DNA of 64,000 bases from Harmonia axyridis. Its lineage: Eukaryota > Arthropoda > Insecta > Coleoptera > Coccinellidae. The notes below the pieces were generated by a model that was not told the DNA's origin, did no database searches, and was given only the letters and a program-made list of their open reading frames with translations. The stretch covers positions 23,557,506 to 23,621,505 of the forward strand of contig NC_059505.1 in assembly GCF_914767665.1 (NCBI RefSeq). Direction: 5' to 3'. Below, in pieces: positions 1-10,974 of the stretch; the stretch's first letter is position 1; every line of letters begins with the position of its first letter. The position numbers and the translations under genes are program-made.

Positions 1-49
1 GTATGTAGGAGTAACGTAGTATAATACGAAAGACCATAAGAAAGATCAG

Positions 50-244
50 TTGCAAACTCTACTCAAAACAGTAATCAAAACAACGGTTGGTGCCCCATGG
101 TATATTAGCAACCAACAAATCAGAGAAGAATTGAAAATCGAAACTATTGGGGAAATAGTGAACAAACAAATGAAGAAGACAATAGGGACGCTAAAAGCGC
201 ACGAGAAAAGAGATTTAAGAAAGATAATACAAATTTCAACATGA
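50..244 (+). pseudogene. Jockey-type non-LTR reverse transcriptase, C-terminal scrap
   Basis: The open frame reads through an APWYISN-like segment followed by an I-x-x-E-L-K-I-E-T stretch. This matches the end of Jockey-clade ORF2 proteins, where a conserved aPW..sn..lh.dL motif precedes a short basic tail. Nothing upstream in the window adds the polymerase core, so this is either a 5'-truncated insertion or continues left of the window. Assignment rests on family memory of that tail motif. It could be a chance ORF, but the motif order fits well. Confidence 0.5.
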
Positions 245-625
245 GAGACAGACAAGAGGAAATACCTCTTTCAAAGAATCAAATACTTAAGAGAAAAATA
301 GTGTCACGCAAAAGGGAGGAAATTCTCCCAAATGAACAACAACAGAGAATTATTGAAATTATATGATAGTAGAGGCCTAGGGAATAAAATATCAGTCACA
401 CAACATACGTGTCACACTTGCAGTCTTGCAACGAACAGCGGTAAATACCTCCGACAACGAGACGATCGAAGATTTCCATATTTGTTCCCGAGACTGGCTG
501 AAAATCACTTGGGGTGAACCCGAGAATCACCAACGCCCTCAAAATCACGATAAAGAAAAAGATTATCTACTCTCTTAGCGGGTTGAAAATAAATAGATAA
601 CTGTCATTTATTGCCTGCCTACAAC
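245..625. other. no gene recognised
   Basis: I see no family motif or repeat terminus here. A short plus-strand ORF (332-517) has no recognisable domain. It may be 5' sequence of the Ty3/Gypsy relic that follows. Confidence 0.4.
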
Positions 626-1460
626 TCAAGAAGAGAAGACTCGATGCTTCCTGGTGCGTGATGAAATGGGACACCGTGAGCCATCACAATTTCTTCGCCA
701 TTCACAGTGTCTTGTTGATCCAACCGTCCCGGAGAGCCTGATTAAATCTCTATGAATGAACCGTTTGCTCAAATATGTCCAGGTGTCGTTAGCCATCGTA
801 AGAAAAGAAGCCTCCAAGACTAAGCAGTCCACGCAAACCACATCAAGGAAACTTTCCGACCAAAAGATAAATGAGACGATCAGCATAGAGGCAATAATCA
901 GGCTAAGTTAGCACAGCTCATCCTAGGACTTCACCAGGAGATTGCAACACTGAGAGTGGAGCTGGTCGCCTACGCAGACCGATCCCGGATAGACAGAAGC
1001 TGCACCACTAGTTGCATCGAGAACACGACGCTTGGCTCCGGAGAATTTCAACGCAACCTAGAAGGAGTTCGAAGACATGGTTTGACTGGGAATCGCCTGT
1101 CCGATCAACAGTCCATGATCGTCCCCGCTACACTTCGCATCAAAGAAGGGTTCAGAAGAATGGAGACCGTGTGGAGATTATCGAGTATTGAACGCCTGAA
1201 CTATACCCGACCAGTAGTACCCTGTGAGGCACATACATGACTATGCTCACATCCTTCGAGGAAAGAAAATATTCTCGACCCTCGATCTAGTGTGAGCGTA
1301 CAATCAGATTACCTTAGACGGAGTAGCCATAACTAAGACAGCTATCACGACTCAATTTAGGGTATTCGGGTTTCCGTTCATGACTTTTGGACTCAAGAAG
1401 GCTGCCCAGACCTTCCAGAGATTCATCGATGAAGTTCTACGAGGACTGGACTATTGCTTC
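626..1460 (+). pseudogene. Ty3/Gypsy retrotransposon gag-pol relic
   Basis: Two blocks are visible. About 640-960 resembles a Gypsy capsid segment (a PSQFLRHL-like helix, then PESLIKSL and a QEIATL-R-VEL helix). About 1020-1460 is reverse transcriptase in one frame: an EEWRPCGDYR motif at about 1155, a KKIFSTLDLV motif near 1265, and TFGL--AAQTFQRFIDEVLRGLD up to about 1455. Protease is missing between the blocks, so an internal deletion is likely. The RT frame stays open except for stops at 1059, 1083, 1116, 1197, 1215 and 1293; gag has a TGA at 753. No LTR, RNase H or integrase is visible. The polymerase motif with the catalytic Asp pair is cut off where a LINE fragment begins. Non-functional. 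Confidence 0.85.
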
Positions 1461-1464
1461 AATA

Positions 1465-1705
1465 CATCTATGAATGTTGTGTTGATTGCTTGTCAAGCAT
1501 TGTGCAGTATTGCAGAAGGAACAATCTGAGAATAAATGTCAAAAAATGTTTCTATATACCCTTCTTTCCGAGAACGTTTAATGCGGAGGTTGAGGTTATG
1601 ATAGGTGTTGAGAAGGTTCCATCCTCCTGCTGTAGGAACCTTGGAATATTTTTCGATTGTCGACTGAGATTTAGGGATTTATTTGCCTTCAACAACAACA
1701 AAAAA
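1465..1705 (+). pseudogene. LINE reverse transcriptase fragment (thumb region)
   Basis: The frame shows the order C-R-R-N-N-L-R-I-N-V-K-K-C, then a run ending L-G-I-F-F-D-C-R-L-R-F. This is the usual post-FADD region of non-LTR reverse transcriptases (W/Y-C-x-x-N-x-L-x-L-N-x-x-K-C and kfLGv.lD..L.f). It starts right at the end of the Gypsy RT block, so one element interrupted the other or they were joined by deletion. Clade not determined. Confidence 0.6.
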
Positions 1706-1729
1706 ATAACTAATCAAATATAAGATTGA

Positions 1730-2829
1730 GACCCTCTGTAGATTTTTCGTCGTCATACTTTCTAATTCAATGTACGACGAATCAAAATTTACTGAGGTTT
1801 ACAATCTCAACAAACAACGGAAAGAACTCAAATGGTCCGCTGCCTATAGCCGCTGAACAGTAGATTTTGACCGGTGCTATAGTGGTTTAGCGCTGACGCT
1901 AGTATCTAGAAACAGTATCAACGAATTTTAGCACGGGAGTCGAACTTTCTTCTCGATGGTTATTTTTATGGTAATGGCCCAATCCGTAATATTTTGATTT
2001 GAAGAATTCATGGAATTCATGTTGCTACTTACTGGAAATGTAACCATAGAATATAAAATATAACGTCTGTTCAAGTAGCGCCTAGCTTGTATTGAGATGC
2101 ATAGAATCCGATTTTCTTTTAGACTTTTTGAGATAATCCACCTGTTGGTTTGGTGAAAACCTACCAGAGTTCAGTAAGGTGGCGCTCTTCAGAATTGTTT
2201 GAATTCTCACTATCTGTCTGGCGGCGTTCAAGAATGAAATAATAATTCAAAACAATGCAAATTTTCACAAGAAATTACAATACAGTTCATAACGAATTTT
2301 TAATGAAATGAATGGAATACAATGAAAGACGGCTATTGGTTTGGTAGAGAGTGTGACGAGCATAGAATATAAAATATTTTTATTCTATACCTACCATAGA
2401 GTCATAAACATATTATTACTCCGAGATACCTACTCAAAGGTCACGAGAGTCAAAAATCACGAGAAATATCAAATGTAAACGCTGTCATAATCTCTCAATA
2501 TCAAGTAGGCATAAATCTGAAAAATCTCCCGTTTTGCCTGAAAGTTTTACAGGTATAAATAGATACAGCAGGGTTTATATGCATCTTAGCTTGTACCATA
2601 TAGTTCTCAGATTCGAAATACGAGTATGTAAATAAATGTTAGTGACAAAACCTCCAGTTCAGTTTTCGACTTCATTGAGCTAATTACCCCTCAATTCGAT
2701 AAATAGTTTCCAGCAACTTCAAAATTTTACTGGCAAATGTGCATGAATCGATATGATATGAGGATTCTGACAACTTTCTACATAGGAATTTAAAAAAATC
2801 AGCTCAATATTTTCATTTGGATTGGAACG
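1730..2829. other. no gene recognised
   Basis: AT-rich sequence with no ORF or element terminus I can identify. Confidence 0.4.
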
Positions 2830-3500
2830 AGCTGAGAATTTATGCGAAAAATAAAGGAGAAAACATGATAATTTCATTTAATTCTAATAACCATATGAAC
2901 ACATAATTTCAATTTAGGAGCTGTTGGAAATGACCACCTCTCTGCTCTAAACATGTTTCATATCTTTTTGTGACCCCATTAAAGAAATTATCCATCCAAT
3001 GTATGGAGTGAATTTTTAAGTTCTTCGACCTTTTCGACAATTCGGTCTTTCAGTTGGACTAAATCAGGTATTGGTAGGTACTTGAAAAATACTTTTTTTC
3101 AAATGAGGACACAAAAAAAAATCAAGAGGAAATTTATGCTCAGTGTTCAGACTGATAGGACGATCCCGAAAATCATTCCACAAAAAGGCTAAAATTTCTG
3201 TCGCCATGTTTGCTTCTGTACCATCTTGTTGAAAGAAGCTTTCAGTCAATTCCACAAAATTCAATTCATCAATAAATGCTACAAGAACTTCTTCCTTATA
3301 GCGGTCTGTCGTTAATGTTCCATTGAAGAAAATTGGGCCAATCATCCACATCCGATTCATAGCGTCTCAAACCCCAACGTTATGAATGAATGAGTGTCTC
3401 AATAAAAATTTTTTCTGGTTTTTCACTTCTTCACATACTCATGTTTTGTGAGTTGACATACCCAGAAAGAATAAACTGGGCTACGTCAGAAAAAAAAAAC
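2830..3500 (-). pseudogene. mariner/Tc-like transposase relic
   Basis: Read on the minus strand from 3500 down: an SGYVNSQN-like segment, an IGPIFFNGTLT segment at about 3340-3300, a FQQDGTEAN segment carrying the second catalytic Asp at about 3230, then a DFFLCPHLK segment (family: W-P-p-R-S-P-D-L-t-P-l-D-F-F-L-W-G-x-L-K) and a C-terminal R-G-G-H-F-like motif near 2935. At least two stops and frame breaks occur (near 3400 and 2990). This is the group with DFFLWGhLK motifs, several other members of which occur in this window. The N-terminal DNA-binding part is missing. Confidence 0.75.
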
Positions 3501-3586
3501 GTTCATGAAGTTATTACTGAATTCATTGAGGAACCACTGACAAAAAGCCATTCTACGACGACATGATTGTCGTTGTTGACTGAATT

Positions 3587-3645
3587 GTTTTGCTGAAGGA
3601 GCAGTTAGAAATGAAACAACTTTCTAACTGCTCCTTCAGCAAAAC
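3587..3645. repeat. perfect 25-bp hairpin
   Basis: Positions 3587-3611 and 3621-3645 are exact reverse complements around a 9-nt loop. The arm contains GCTGAAGGAGCAGTTAG. No flanking target duplication is evident. It lies just upstream of the mariner-like relic read on the minus strand. Confidence 0.9.
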
Positions 3646-3724
3646 TATCCGAAGAATTAATAAAAATTATCCAAAATTCCATTGAATTTTAAGCGGAATA
3701 TTCAATTCAAATTTCAATGCACTA

Positions 3725-4760
3725 ATCCACAACATAAAAAATATTACCAGATAATGCCAAATTAATTTCATTCGATGTACAAAATTTTTTTCCCAGTATT
3801 GCACCTAATAAGACTATGGAGCTAGTAAATGATTTATTGAATACTAACAAATGCAATATAATAATAAAAAGAGATATTTTAGAAAACCTCAAAATTTGTA
3901 TAACCAAAATTATTTTCAATTTAATAACAAGAATTTTTTGTTAATTTTTCGAATGAATAAACATATATATTATCTACAAATCTGAAGAAGGTTTGTTTAT
4001 GTGAAACCCTATTAGCCCTTTAGTAGCTGAGATTTGTATGAATAATCTAGAAATACAAATTCAACGGAACTCAATAGCTGAATATTTCTTTTATTGGTTT
4101 AGATATTTTGACAGTTGAATACATTTCTTCACTTCAGGAACAACCTGCATTCTTCAATTACGTTCACAGTGGAAGTAGAAACTAAGGAAAAAATTAATAT
4201 TCTTGATTTCACAATCACAAGATTCATTTTCATGAATTTTAAATTTATCACAAACCAACCAATACTGATGTCATCATACATAACAAATCAAATCATCCCT
4301 TTCAACAAAAATTATCAACATATAATGGTAAGATCCATAGAGTAATTAACCAATTGCCACATATCTTAAAATTAATTTAATTCAAGAACTTCATTTAGAA
4401 TAAATTCAAATCTCGGTGAATTTATCAAAAATAACAATACAAATCAGCAGTTAACCTGTAATGATTGCCAAAAAGTATTTATAGGATAAACAGGCAGATC
4501 TTTTGGAAGTAGAACTAATGAACATCTGAAAATATTCCTTAACAATAAGAACAGTTTAACATATTCCAATCACTTGTTAGAATTAGGACATACGTTTAAT
4601 CAAAATATCGAAATTCTACATATTGAGAATAAAAATTATGATTCAATTTTCCTGGAAGCGTTAGATATAAACCGCTACAATAAAGTTGGAATATTGTTGA
4701 ACGATCAAGTGTACATTAACAACTCGTCGCTTTCGAATATCTTACTGTAAATATTTATTA
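3725..4760 (+). pseudogene. Penelope-like element, RT plus GIY-YIG relic
   Basis: The plus strand contains a GLFM-x-NPISPLVAEI segment near 3995-4035, the Penelope RT G-l-p-M-G-s-P-l-S-P motif. An FTVE-E segment with an IN-FLD-like stretch follows at about 4150-4200. From about 4450 a C-N-D-C-Q-K-V-F-I-G then T-G-R-S-F-G-S-R-T-N-E-H segment marks the GIY-YIG endonuclease. A later S-N-H-L--L-G-H segment is the usual continuation. Stops and frameshifts are frequent, and a TGA/TAA-type stop sits inside the FIG-TGRSF motif. Both catalytic domains are dead. Order RT then GIY-YIG is diagnostic for Penelope-like elements. Confidence 0.8.
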
Positions 4761-5865
4761 CGGGAATTCCCAAAATCCATTGTCAATACCTTGTACCTAC
4801 CTAACTTATCCTATATTCATCAATATAAGGAATAAGTTCACGTGATAATGTTAGTTATTCAAAAATGTAAAATATCTGTAGAAGCTACTGTGTATCGAAA
4901 AAATTGTTATATTATATAATTAAAGGTGGAAATGCTATGTTTTTCCATGACAACTATTGAAAAAGTGAGCTAAGAAAATTTAGCAAGCACTAAAATTATT
5001 TTTGAACTAATTTTAATAGTTCATTAGTGTAATTAAACTTCGAAATAAGACTATAAATCCCTATTTGATGACAGAATTCAATTCTCAACCAATAGATGAA
5101 CTGTTCAAGATTTCACTATTAAAATTGCCGGATTATCAAATGGTTCTATTCAAACCTTGGAACGCCATAAATAAACCTCGAATGTCGCCGGCAAACAGTT
5201 TATCTGTTTTTTTTTCAGGTAATATCTAGTAGGCATAAATGACTCAATTTCCCGCGATAATAAATATCCGCCTCATCAGAATGAGGTTACCTAAACAATA
5301 ATATACAACGCGAGACGAGGAAGGCTCTGTCTGTGCCAAAACCGTGCAGAATTTCTCCGTATCATTCCAACCACATTGCTCGCTGTAAATACCGAACTAT
5401 ATTTAATTACGAACTGGCCCGTAGGGCAGCTCCTGAAAACTGATGTTACATTATTGAAACGTGTGTTCATAGTCCATCCAAATATAAAACATTATCAATC
5501 TGTATAATTAAACGAATTGAAATAATTTTCGTTTAATTAGTTATATTTTGATCTAGAAACTAGATCTAGAAATTGCTATTGAGAATACTATGGTTATATC
5601 ACTAAACAATATTATAAATTTGCTAACCAATTTAACCCCATGAGATTTAAATTATTGAATATAATATTTGAGGAGAATCGAAAACTGATATAAAAACAAA
5701 ACAGACATACATACATAAAATTAAAATTCATATTTTGACAAAATAAATCAAACTGATATGATATTGTCAGATATCAGTTCTTCACACTTAATACTTTTAT
5801 GTATTTTGTAACGTCGCGTCGCAAAAAATTGAAACCGAACTTTGGACTGAGTTCTATTTCTTCAA
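4761..5865. other. no gene; possible Penelope 3' tail at its start
   Basis: A degenerate CTGTAGAAGCTAC...TATCGAAAA segment near 4876-4902 resembles the tail motifs seen after other Penelope fragments in this window. The rest shows nothing I recognise. Confidence 0.3.
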
Positions 5866-5869
5866 ATCA

Positions 5870-6372
5870 GAGTTATGTTCAACTTGAGTTACAATGAGTA
5901 CTGCCGAAAGGCATTCAGAGATCATGAAATACTTTCAGTGCCATCACTTTTCATATACATCTCACTGTGTTATGTGCGTCAGAACTGAAAGGATTTTCCG
6001 ACCAATTCTGTAAATCATGAATATCAAACAAGAAATAAAGACACCTTGCAGATTCCAATGTATCGTCTGAATCGAACACAGCAGGGAATTGACTTTGGGG
6101 GCCCAAACTATATAATAAACTTCCTTCTGAGTTTCATGGCAGGCCCCTGATGAACTTCAAGAGGGAAATCAAAAGGTTGATTTTGGATGAAACTATATAT
6201 TCCATAGGAGAGTTCTTGTTAAAGAAGAAAATGTGATAACTGATGATTGTTTTCTTTGGTTTATTGTGTTTGTTTGTATATTGTTACCTTGTTACCACTG
6301 TGATATTTTTTATTTATCATTGTCGACACCATTTGTAATTTTTATTGCAAATGAAGATCCATCTAATCTAAT
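5870..6372 (+). pseudogene. LINE ORF2 3' end with 3' UTR
   Basis: An ILSVPSLFIYISLCYVR segment (about 5920-5970) followed by an N-H-x-Y-x-T-R-N-K-D segment and, in a shifted frame, L-Y-N-K-L-P-S-E then F-K-R-E-I-K-R-L-I and Y-S-I-G-E-F (6100-6225). These are the successive landmarks at the C-terminus of Jockey/CR1-type ORF2. The 3' UTR ends in a short ATCTAATCTAATCT run at about 6360-6372, a typical microsatellite tail for such LINEs. There is at least one frameshift. It is 5'-truncated. Confidence 0.7.
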
Positions 6373-6374
6373 CT

Positions 6375-7234
6375 GGTGAGCGAGATTACCGTACTTCACC
6401 CTGTAGTTTCAAGGGAACGCATTTCTATGGAATAAGACTGTCTGTAATATGATATATAAATTTGAAATATTTCAAATTAGTTTGGTCCATCGATTTGGCT
6501 AACTCCAAATTCTTCATCAGTTAATTCTATTAATCTATTGATATCAATAAAGCCTTTTTTGAAGTTGTTTTGTTTTGCTAACTGAAATAATGTTTAGTTG
6601 AGTGTATTCTAAATAAATATATATAGGAAATGTAATTTACGTATGGAAATTACGAATACGATGGAAATTGCCTGTCTTTGGACTGCCTCAGAACATTATT
6701 AAAAACATTTTATACATTAATTATTTCGAGTTGTTCATTACACAAGGATACTTATATCGAATATGAAAAATTCAGCTATTTTCAAGTTATCACCAATACT
6801 GCAGATTTGTTTTCTTCTTTTGGTTTATTATTTTCAATGATAAACCTTTGCAATCATTCGACGAAAAAACTGAAATTGTCACAGTTTATATTTCGAATGT
6901 ATAGCATTCAAATTTCGAATGGAAGGATTCGTCTGTCCGCCGATTCAAAAATCATTTATTATACCACATGATAATTCTTTAACTTCATTAGCAACGAGTA
7001 GACCACAAATACAGGGTCATATTGAGAAATAAACTTGTACCTGATGAGATACTAAACATTAAAAGAAATGAAGTCCAACTGAGGCTATAGAACGGAAACC
7101 TCACTAACAACGGAGCAAAATTTGAAGAAAAACCTAGGTTGTGAAGAAAACCAACACATCTACATCAATACACAAATGAATACTGAGGAACAAAACAACT
7201 TGATAACAGCAAGAGATAAGCAAAGACGGAATAT
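6375..7234. other. no gene recognised
   Basis: A 97-codon ORF at 6678-6971 has no recognisable domain, Lys/Ser/Ile-rich composition and no context; I treat it as chance. The segment ends at a Tc1-like left terminus. Confidence 0.4.
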
Positions 7235-7235
7235 A

Positions 7236-8205
7236 CACATATCGCCAAAATGTTTAGACCCCCCTCGTAAATATTGAAACGAATATTTATCATAGATTGG
7301 TTTTTGTTTTATTTCTTACACATATGCAATATATACATAAATGTGTACAAAAACAATTTCTTTCAATTTTATATACCAATGTTGGTCATATCGCTTCAGC
7401 GTGTTTGGGTTATTCTTGAGTTTTTCTTTGCCATAATGCCTAGCTATAGCTTGTCAGTGCGGATAGACAAAGAATTCCCCGCACTTCAGTTAAAGTATAT
7501 CCAAAGTCATTTGGTGTGAGCTGAATATTTCGTTTATACAAGGGTTGTCCAAGTTTCCAGAAATTCTTTTGGGGGCTAGTTAATTTATTGCCTAACAATA
7601 CTCTCAAATAAACCCCGGTATTTAGCGGATCTCCACTTCAAAGGGGCATCTATGGCCATGCGTTTTTATGGACTAGTTCAAGTGACTTTGGATGAATAGT
7701 GCACCTGGGCGTCATATGGTAACTAATACAGGAGAAGATCGGTATCTAGCAGGATATGTACGAAATTGAATTATAACGGACTCAGCTGTCCGAACTCACT
7801 CAAGAAGAACGTTTGTGTCTTAATATCCCATGCCACAATATGGCGGAAACTTGCTAGAGCCAATTTGCGATCCAGGAGACCAAGAAGACCACCCAGGTTA
7901 CTTCCAAGATACATAGCCGCCCGTCTACAGTAGGCAAGGAACACAGAGACTGAATGTTGGAACAGTAGCGAAATGTTCTTTTTGTCGGACGAAACTAGAA
8001 TTGGTAGTTAGTGATAGTCGGCCAAGCAAAGTTTAGAAAGGGCCAGGGCAACTCGAAATACTTCCTTTTACCAGAGGAGTCGTTTCATACCAAGGAGGAT
8101 AAATCTTTTGAGGAGGCATAATGCATTGTCGTCGTATTATTCCCGAGATTATTCCCATTCTAGACACTATGACAGGGGATAGATATGTCAAATTGATCTT
8201 TCTAA
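7236..8205 (+). pseudogene. Tc1-like element 1, degraded
   Basis: After a TA at 7234-7235 the sequence CACATATCGCCAAAA resembles the terminus of the Tc1-like element at 9043. The plus strand then shows Tc1 transposase pieces: an RRxLARANLRSRRPRRPPRL-type segment (about 7850-7905), a FLSDETRIGS segment with the first catalytic Asp (about 7980), and a MTGDRYVKLIF segment (about 8170-8205). Several stops and frameshifts separate them. The right end and the third catalytic residue are missing. The tail joins a different sequence at about 8205. Confidence 0.75.
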
Positions 8206-8305
8206 CTTCAGAGATATACCTGAAGATGAATAAGTCTTGAAACGTCGAATCATTGGAATTGGGTTTTACTTCTATCGAATGCCTGTAAATGCAACAACTC
8301 ATACA
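8206..8305 (+). other. Penelope-type 3' tail with hammerhead-like core
   Basis: CTGAAGA (8220-8226) and GAAAC (8239-8243) are spaced as in tail segments found after Penelope pieces elsewhere in the window, though the intervening stem is weak here. The segment abuts the broken Tc1-like coding region. Function not established. Confidence 0.3.
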
Positions 8306-9042
8306 TTATGCCAAGGTTGGTAAATTCATCAAATCTATAAAAATCTGTGATTGAGAATTATTAATACTTTCTCTCGAGTATTAATCTCCAAAATCACTGG
8401 CAGCACTGTCAGCTGTTTTTCGAGTTTACCCGCGGCAAAACTAGACGTTGACAGCTGTTGACATCTAAGATTACAATATCTTTGAATGAAATAGTCTTGT
8501 CGAATACCATTCGAGCATTCAATTCTTCCTTTGAAAAAAATCGAAAAAAACACAAAGCAAAGTAATAATTTTTCAAAAAGGCATTCCTGCAGGTGCAACA
8601 ATCCTTGTCTTCACTCGGATTATTATTGCCACCTGCACCTATGCTTCTTTTTGAAATAGTACTAAGCAACGTGATTTTTCGATTTTTTTCTTGAAAAATT
8701 AGAAGCTTTAATGATATTATTCACGAATAAACATAATTTATTTATACATATTGTTATTATCAATAGAATTACATTACATTATAACATTCCTATACAAATA
8801 ATGCCTGTCAATGAATTCTGCTATATTTATCCATCTCACTGGAATAACTCCAAATATCTCAAAAATTATAGGGACATAAAATCCATACCATACGGCACAA
8901 AATGAGCAAAATTCATCACAAGAATAAAATGTTCATATAGGAGTCACAGGTCACAACGTCAAGTTGGCGACTCACGGGAAAAACTCGAAAACTGAGAGGG
9001 TATACAACATTCATAATATATGGCACAAATTGGCACCAAATA
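8306..9042. other. no gene recognised
   Basis: Short overlapping minus-strand ORFs at 8335-8669 and a plus-strand ORF at 8711-8905 show no domain. Confidence 0.4.
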
Positions 9043-10367
9043 CACACATCGCCAAAAGTCTTTGCCCCCCTAAGTTTCTGAAGAATGAGATGATTATTGT
9101 CCTCTATTTCAACTGCAACATATTTGATAGAAAATCTTTGGTTCAAGCAAGATGACAAAAAATAGGAAAATCACCTATTTATTTTTGTCCTTTTGGTTAT
9201 TTCACAACTGAATCCAAATTCGATAGTCCGTATTAAACCTCTTGTTTCAATAACATGCACATTACGCCTAGGCATTATATGAAACAAGTCATCAATGAAA
9301 TTTTCAGGCATATCGTTCCATTCTTCCTGAAGGGCTAAACTCAATTCCTGAATAGTTGAAGATGGGTTTTGGCGATTGGATATCGCTCTCCCTGAGTAAT
9401 CCCATATGCACTCAATTGGATTTATATCTAAAGAGTTTGCTGGCCAGTTCATTCTCTGGATATTGTTCTCTTGAAGAATGTTTCAAATCCTACTTGTGCG
9501 GTGTGGTGGGGAATTTTGATCCTGATGAATGAAATTATCCCCGAATTCGTTGTGCAGAGAAACAATTATTGGTTCAATGATGTTTTCTACGTAGATGGCA
9601 CTAGTCTTTGTTCGTTCAACGATAATGAAAGGGTTACGGCGACGGAACATTATACCCCCCAGCACATTATTTATCCGCCTTGATAGGGCACAACTTCCCG
9701 GGTGAAATTGAATCGCTCTAGTCTGCCTGAATCTCTCCCAACTCTTTCTCGTCGACTATCACTTTGTAAACCGAATCGTGACTCGTCCGAAGAAAGTACT
9801 TCACATTTACTTTACATTGCGGTAAAAGCCAGTCTTGGTGGTGTTTTGCCCATTGCCGTTGTGTAACTCTATGTCCAGGTTATAGCCGAGGTAATCTTAA
9901 AGGTCTTCTTGCCCTTAAATTCGAGGAATGCAACCGTCCCCTTATGATATTGGTTGTGACTGCCCTTCTATAGGTCCTCACAAAATTACGTCGAAGGGCT
10001 ATGACATATGCCGTTCGATTCCTTCGAGTAAATTTGCTATATAATGGTCTTTCCTTGCAGATGTTACTCTGGGTCGTCCAGGCACAGGTCTCCGTGCAAC
10101 GTTGCCAGTTTCCAGGAAATGTACCACTATGCGCCCCATCTAGTGGTTCGACAAAGCTTCTTGATGTAGGGCTACAATTCTTGTTCGGTCAAACTGAGAA
10201 ATTGGAAGTCCCGGCATTTTCCACGGAATATTCTCACTATTAAAACTCTCGTTATTCGCTGAAAACTGATTACCTTCGAATCCCGAAGATTGTACACACA
10301 TAAAATTGTCATATTACATTCAACAAGTTGAGATTTGATAGGGGGTCCAAGAGTTTTGACAATATGT
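9043..10367 (-). mobile_element. Tc1-like element 2 with degraded transposase
   Basis: Terminal inverted repeats are visible: CACACATCGCCAAAAGTC at 9043 and, on the other strand, an imperfect match ending at 10367, each next to TA (9041-9042, 10368-10369). The minus strand encodes Tc1 transposase in pieces: an N-terminal helix-turn-helix with a GRPRVTSARKDHYI segment (about 10080), an SDESRFGL segment (about 9790), a GGIM and HQDQNSPPH segment carrying the second Asp position (9483-9665), and NWPANSLDINPIECIWD with the third acidic residue (about 9400-9450), then MPRRN near the end. It is broken by frameshifts and stops. At 1325 bp its length fits a full Tc1 element. DD34E type by motif. Confidence 0.85.
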
Positions 10368-10429
10368 TACCATAATTCAATGAATGGATCACCAACTTGA
10401 CGAACCTAACTCTCTTTATGATTCCATAA

Positions 10430-10745
10430 TGCAGCTAATGAGAAGTTTGAACTAAATGATTTATTGAATAAGTTGGGTACGACTGACAATACTATAAAAT
10501 TAGAATACTTGAAGGAATTCATTGAAGTATTCAAACCTATTGTTACGTTTTGAAATTATATTAAGGGCAACAATTATTGCTAGGGAAAACTTCTGCCTAC
10601 TTCAATGTCTGTAAGAACTGGATACCTAATATTGGCTGCAAAATTCCAATTTGAGACATTTCATAGTTATTGTATAAAGATCGGAAGAGAGTTTAGAAAG
10701 AATGTTTGATAAGTTTTTCAAATCAGGTATGTCTGAAATGAAATG
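10430..10745 (+). pseudogene. hAT-like transposase fragment
   Basis: A frame reads LEYLKEFIEVFKPIV, then after a stop a GKLLPTSMSVRTGYLIL segment and a C-I-K-I-G-R-R-V region. This resembles the central part of hAT transposases (leY...~kPia.aLD.lQ....~G.llPtl..l). Two or more frame breaks. No termini seen. Confidence 0.5.
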
Positions 10746-10974
10746 AGCTATTTTATCATGTTATCATTTAAGAATTCTGTGTTTCTTAAATGAAATTCTT
10801 CTTCCACCAATTAATTGGCTAAACTGAATCAGTTCTACTCTATTTACGTTAGACCTGGCTATATTTTGTTTTTTTCATTTTATATTTTAAGTGAATGACT
10901 TGAAAATATTTTGTGTATCGAATACCTGTAAGTTTTTTTTCAACCTCAGGTAAATGTTTCTTTTTTCCTGGTGA

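Noticed and set aside
3984..4012. CTGAAGA...GAAAC as a hammerhead core
   Set aside because: It lies within the Penelope RT coding segment, has no stem II, and the words are explained by codons.
6678..6971. 97-codon plus-strand ORF as a gene
   Set aside because: No domain, no splice or promoter context, and composition like the AT-rich background.
8335..8669. Overlapping minus-strand ORFs as genes
   Set aside because: No domain and no supporting context.
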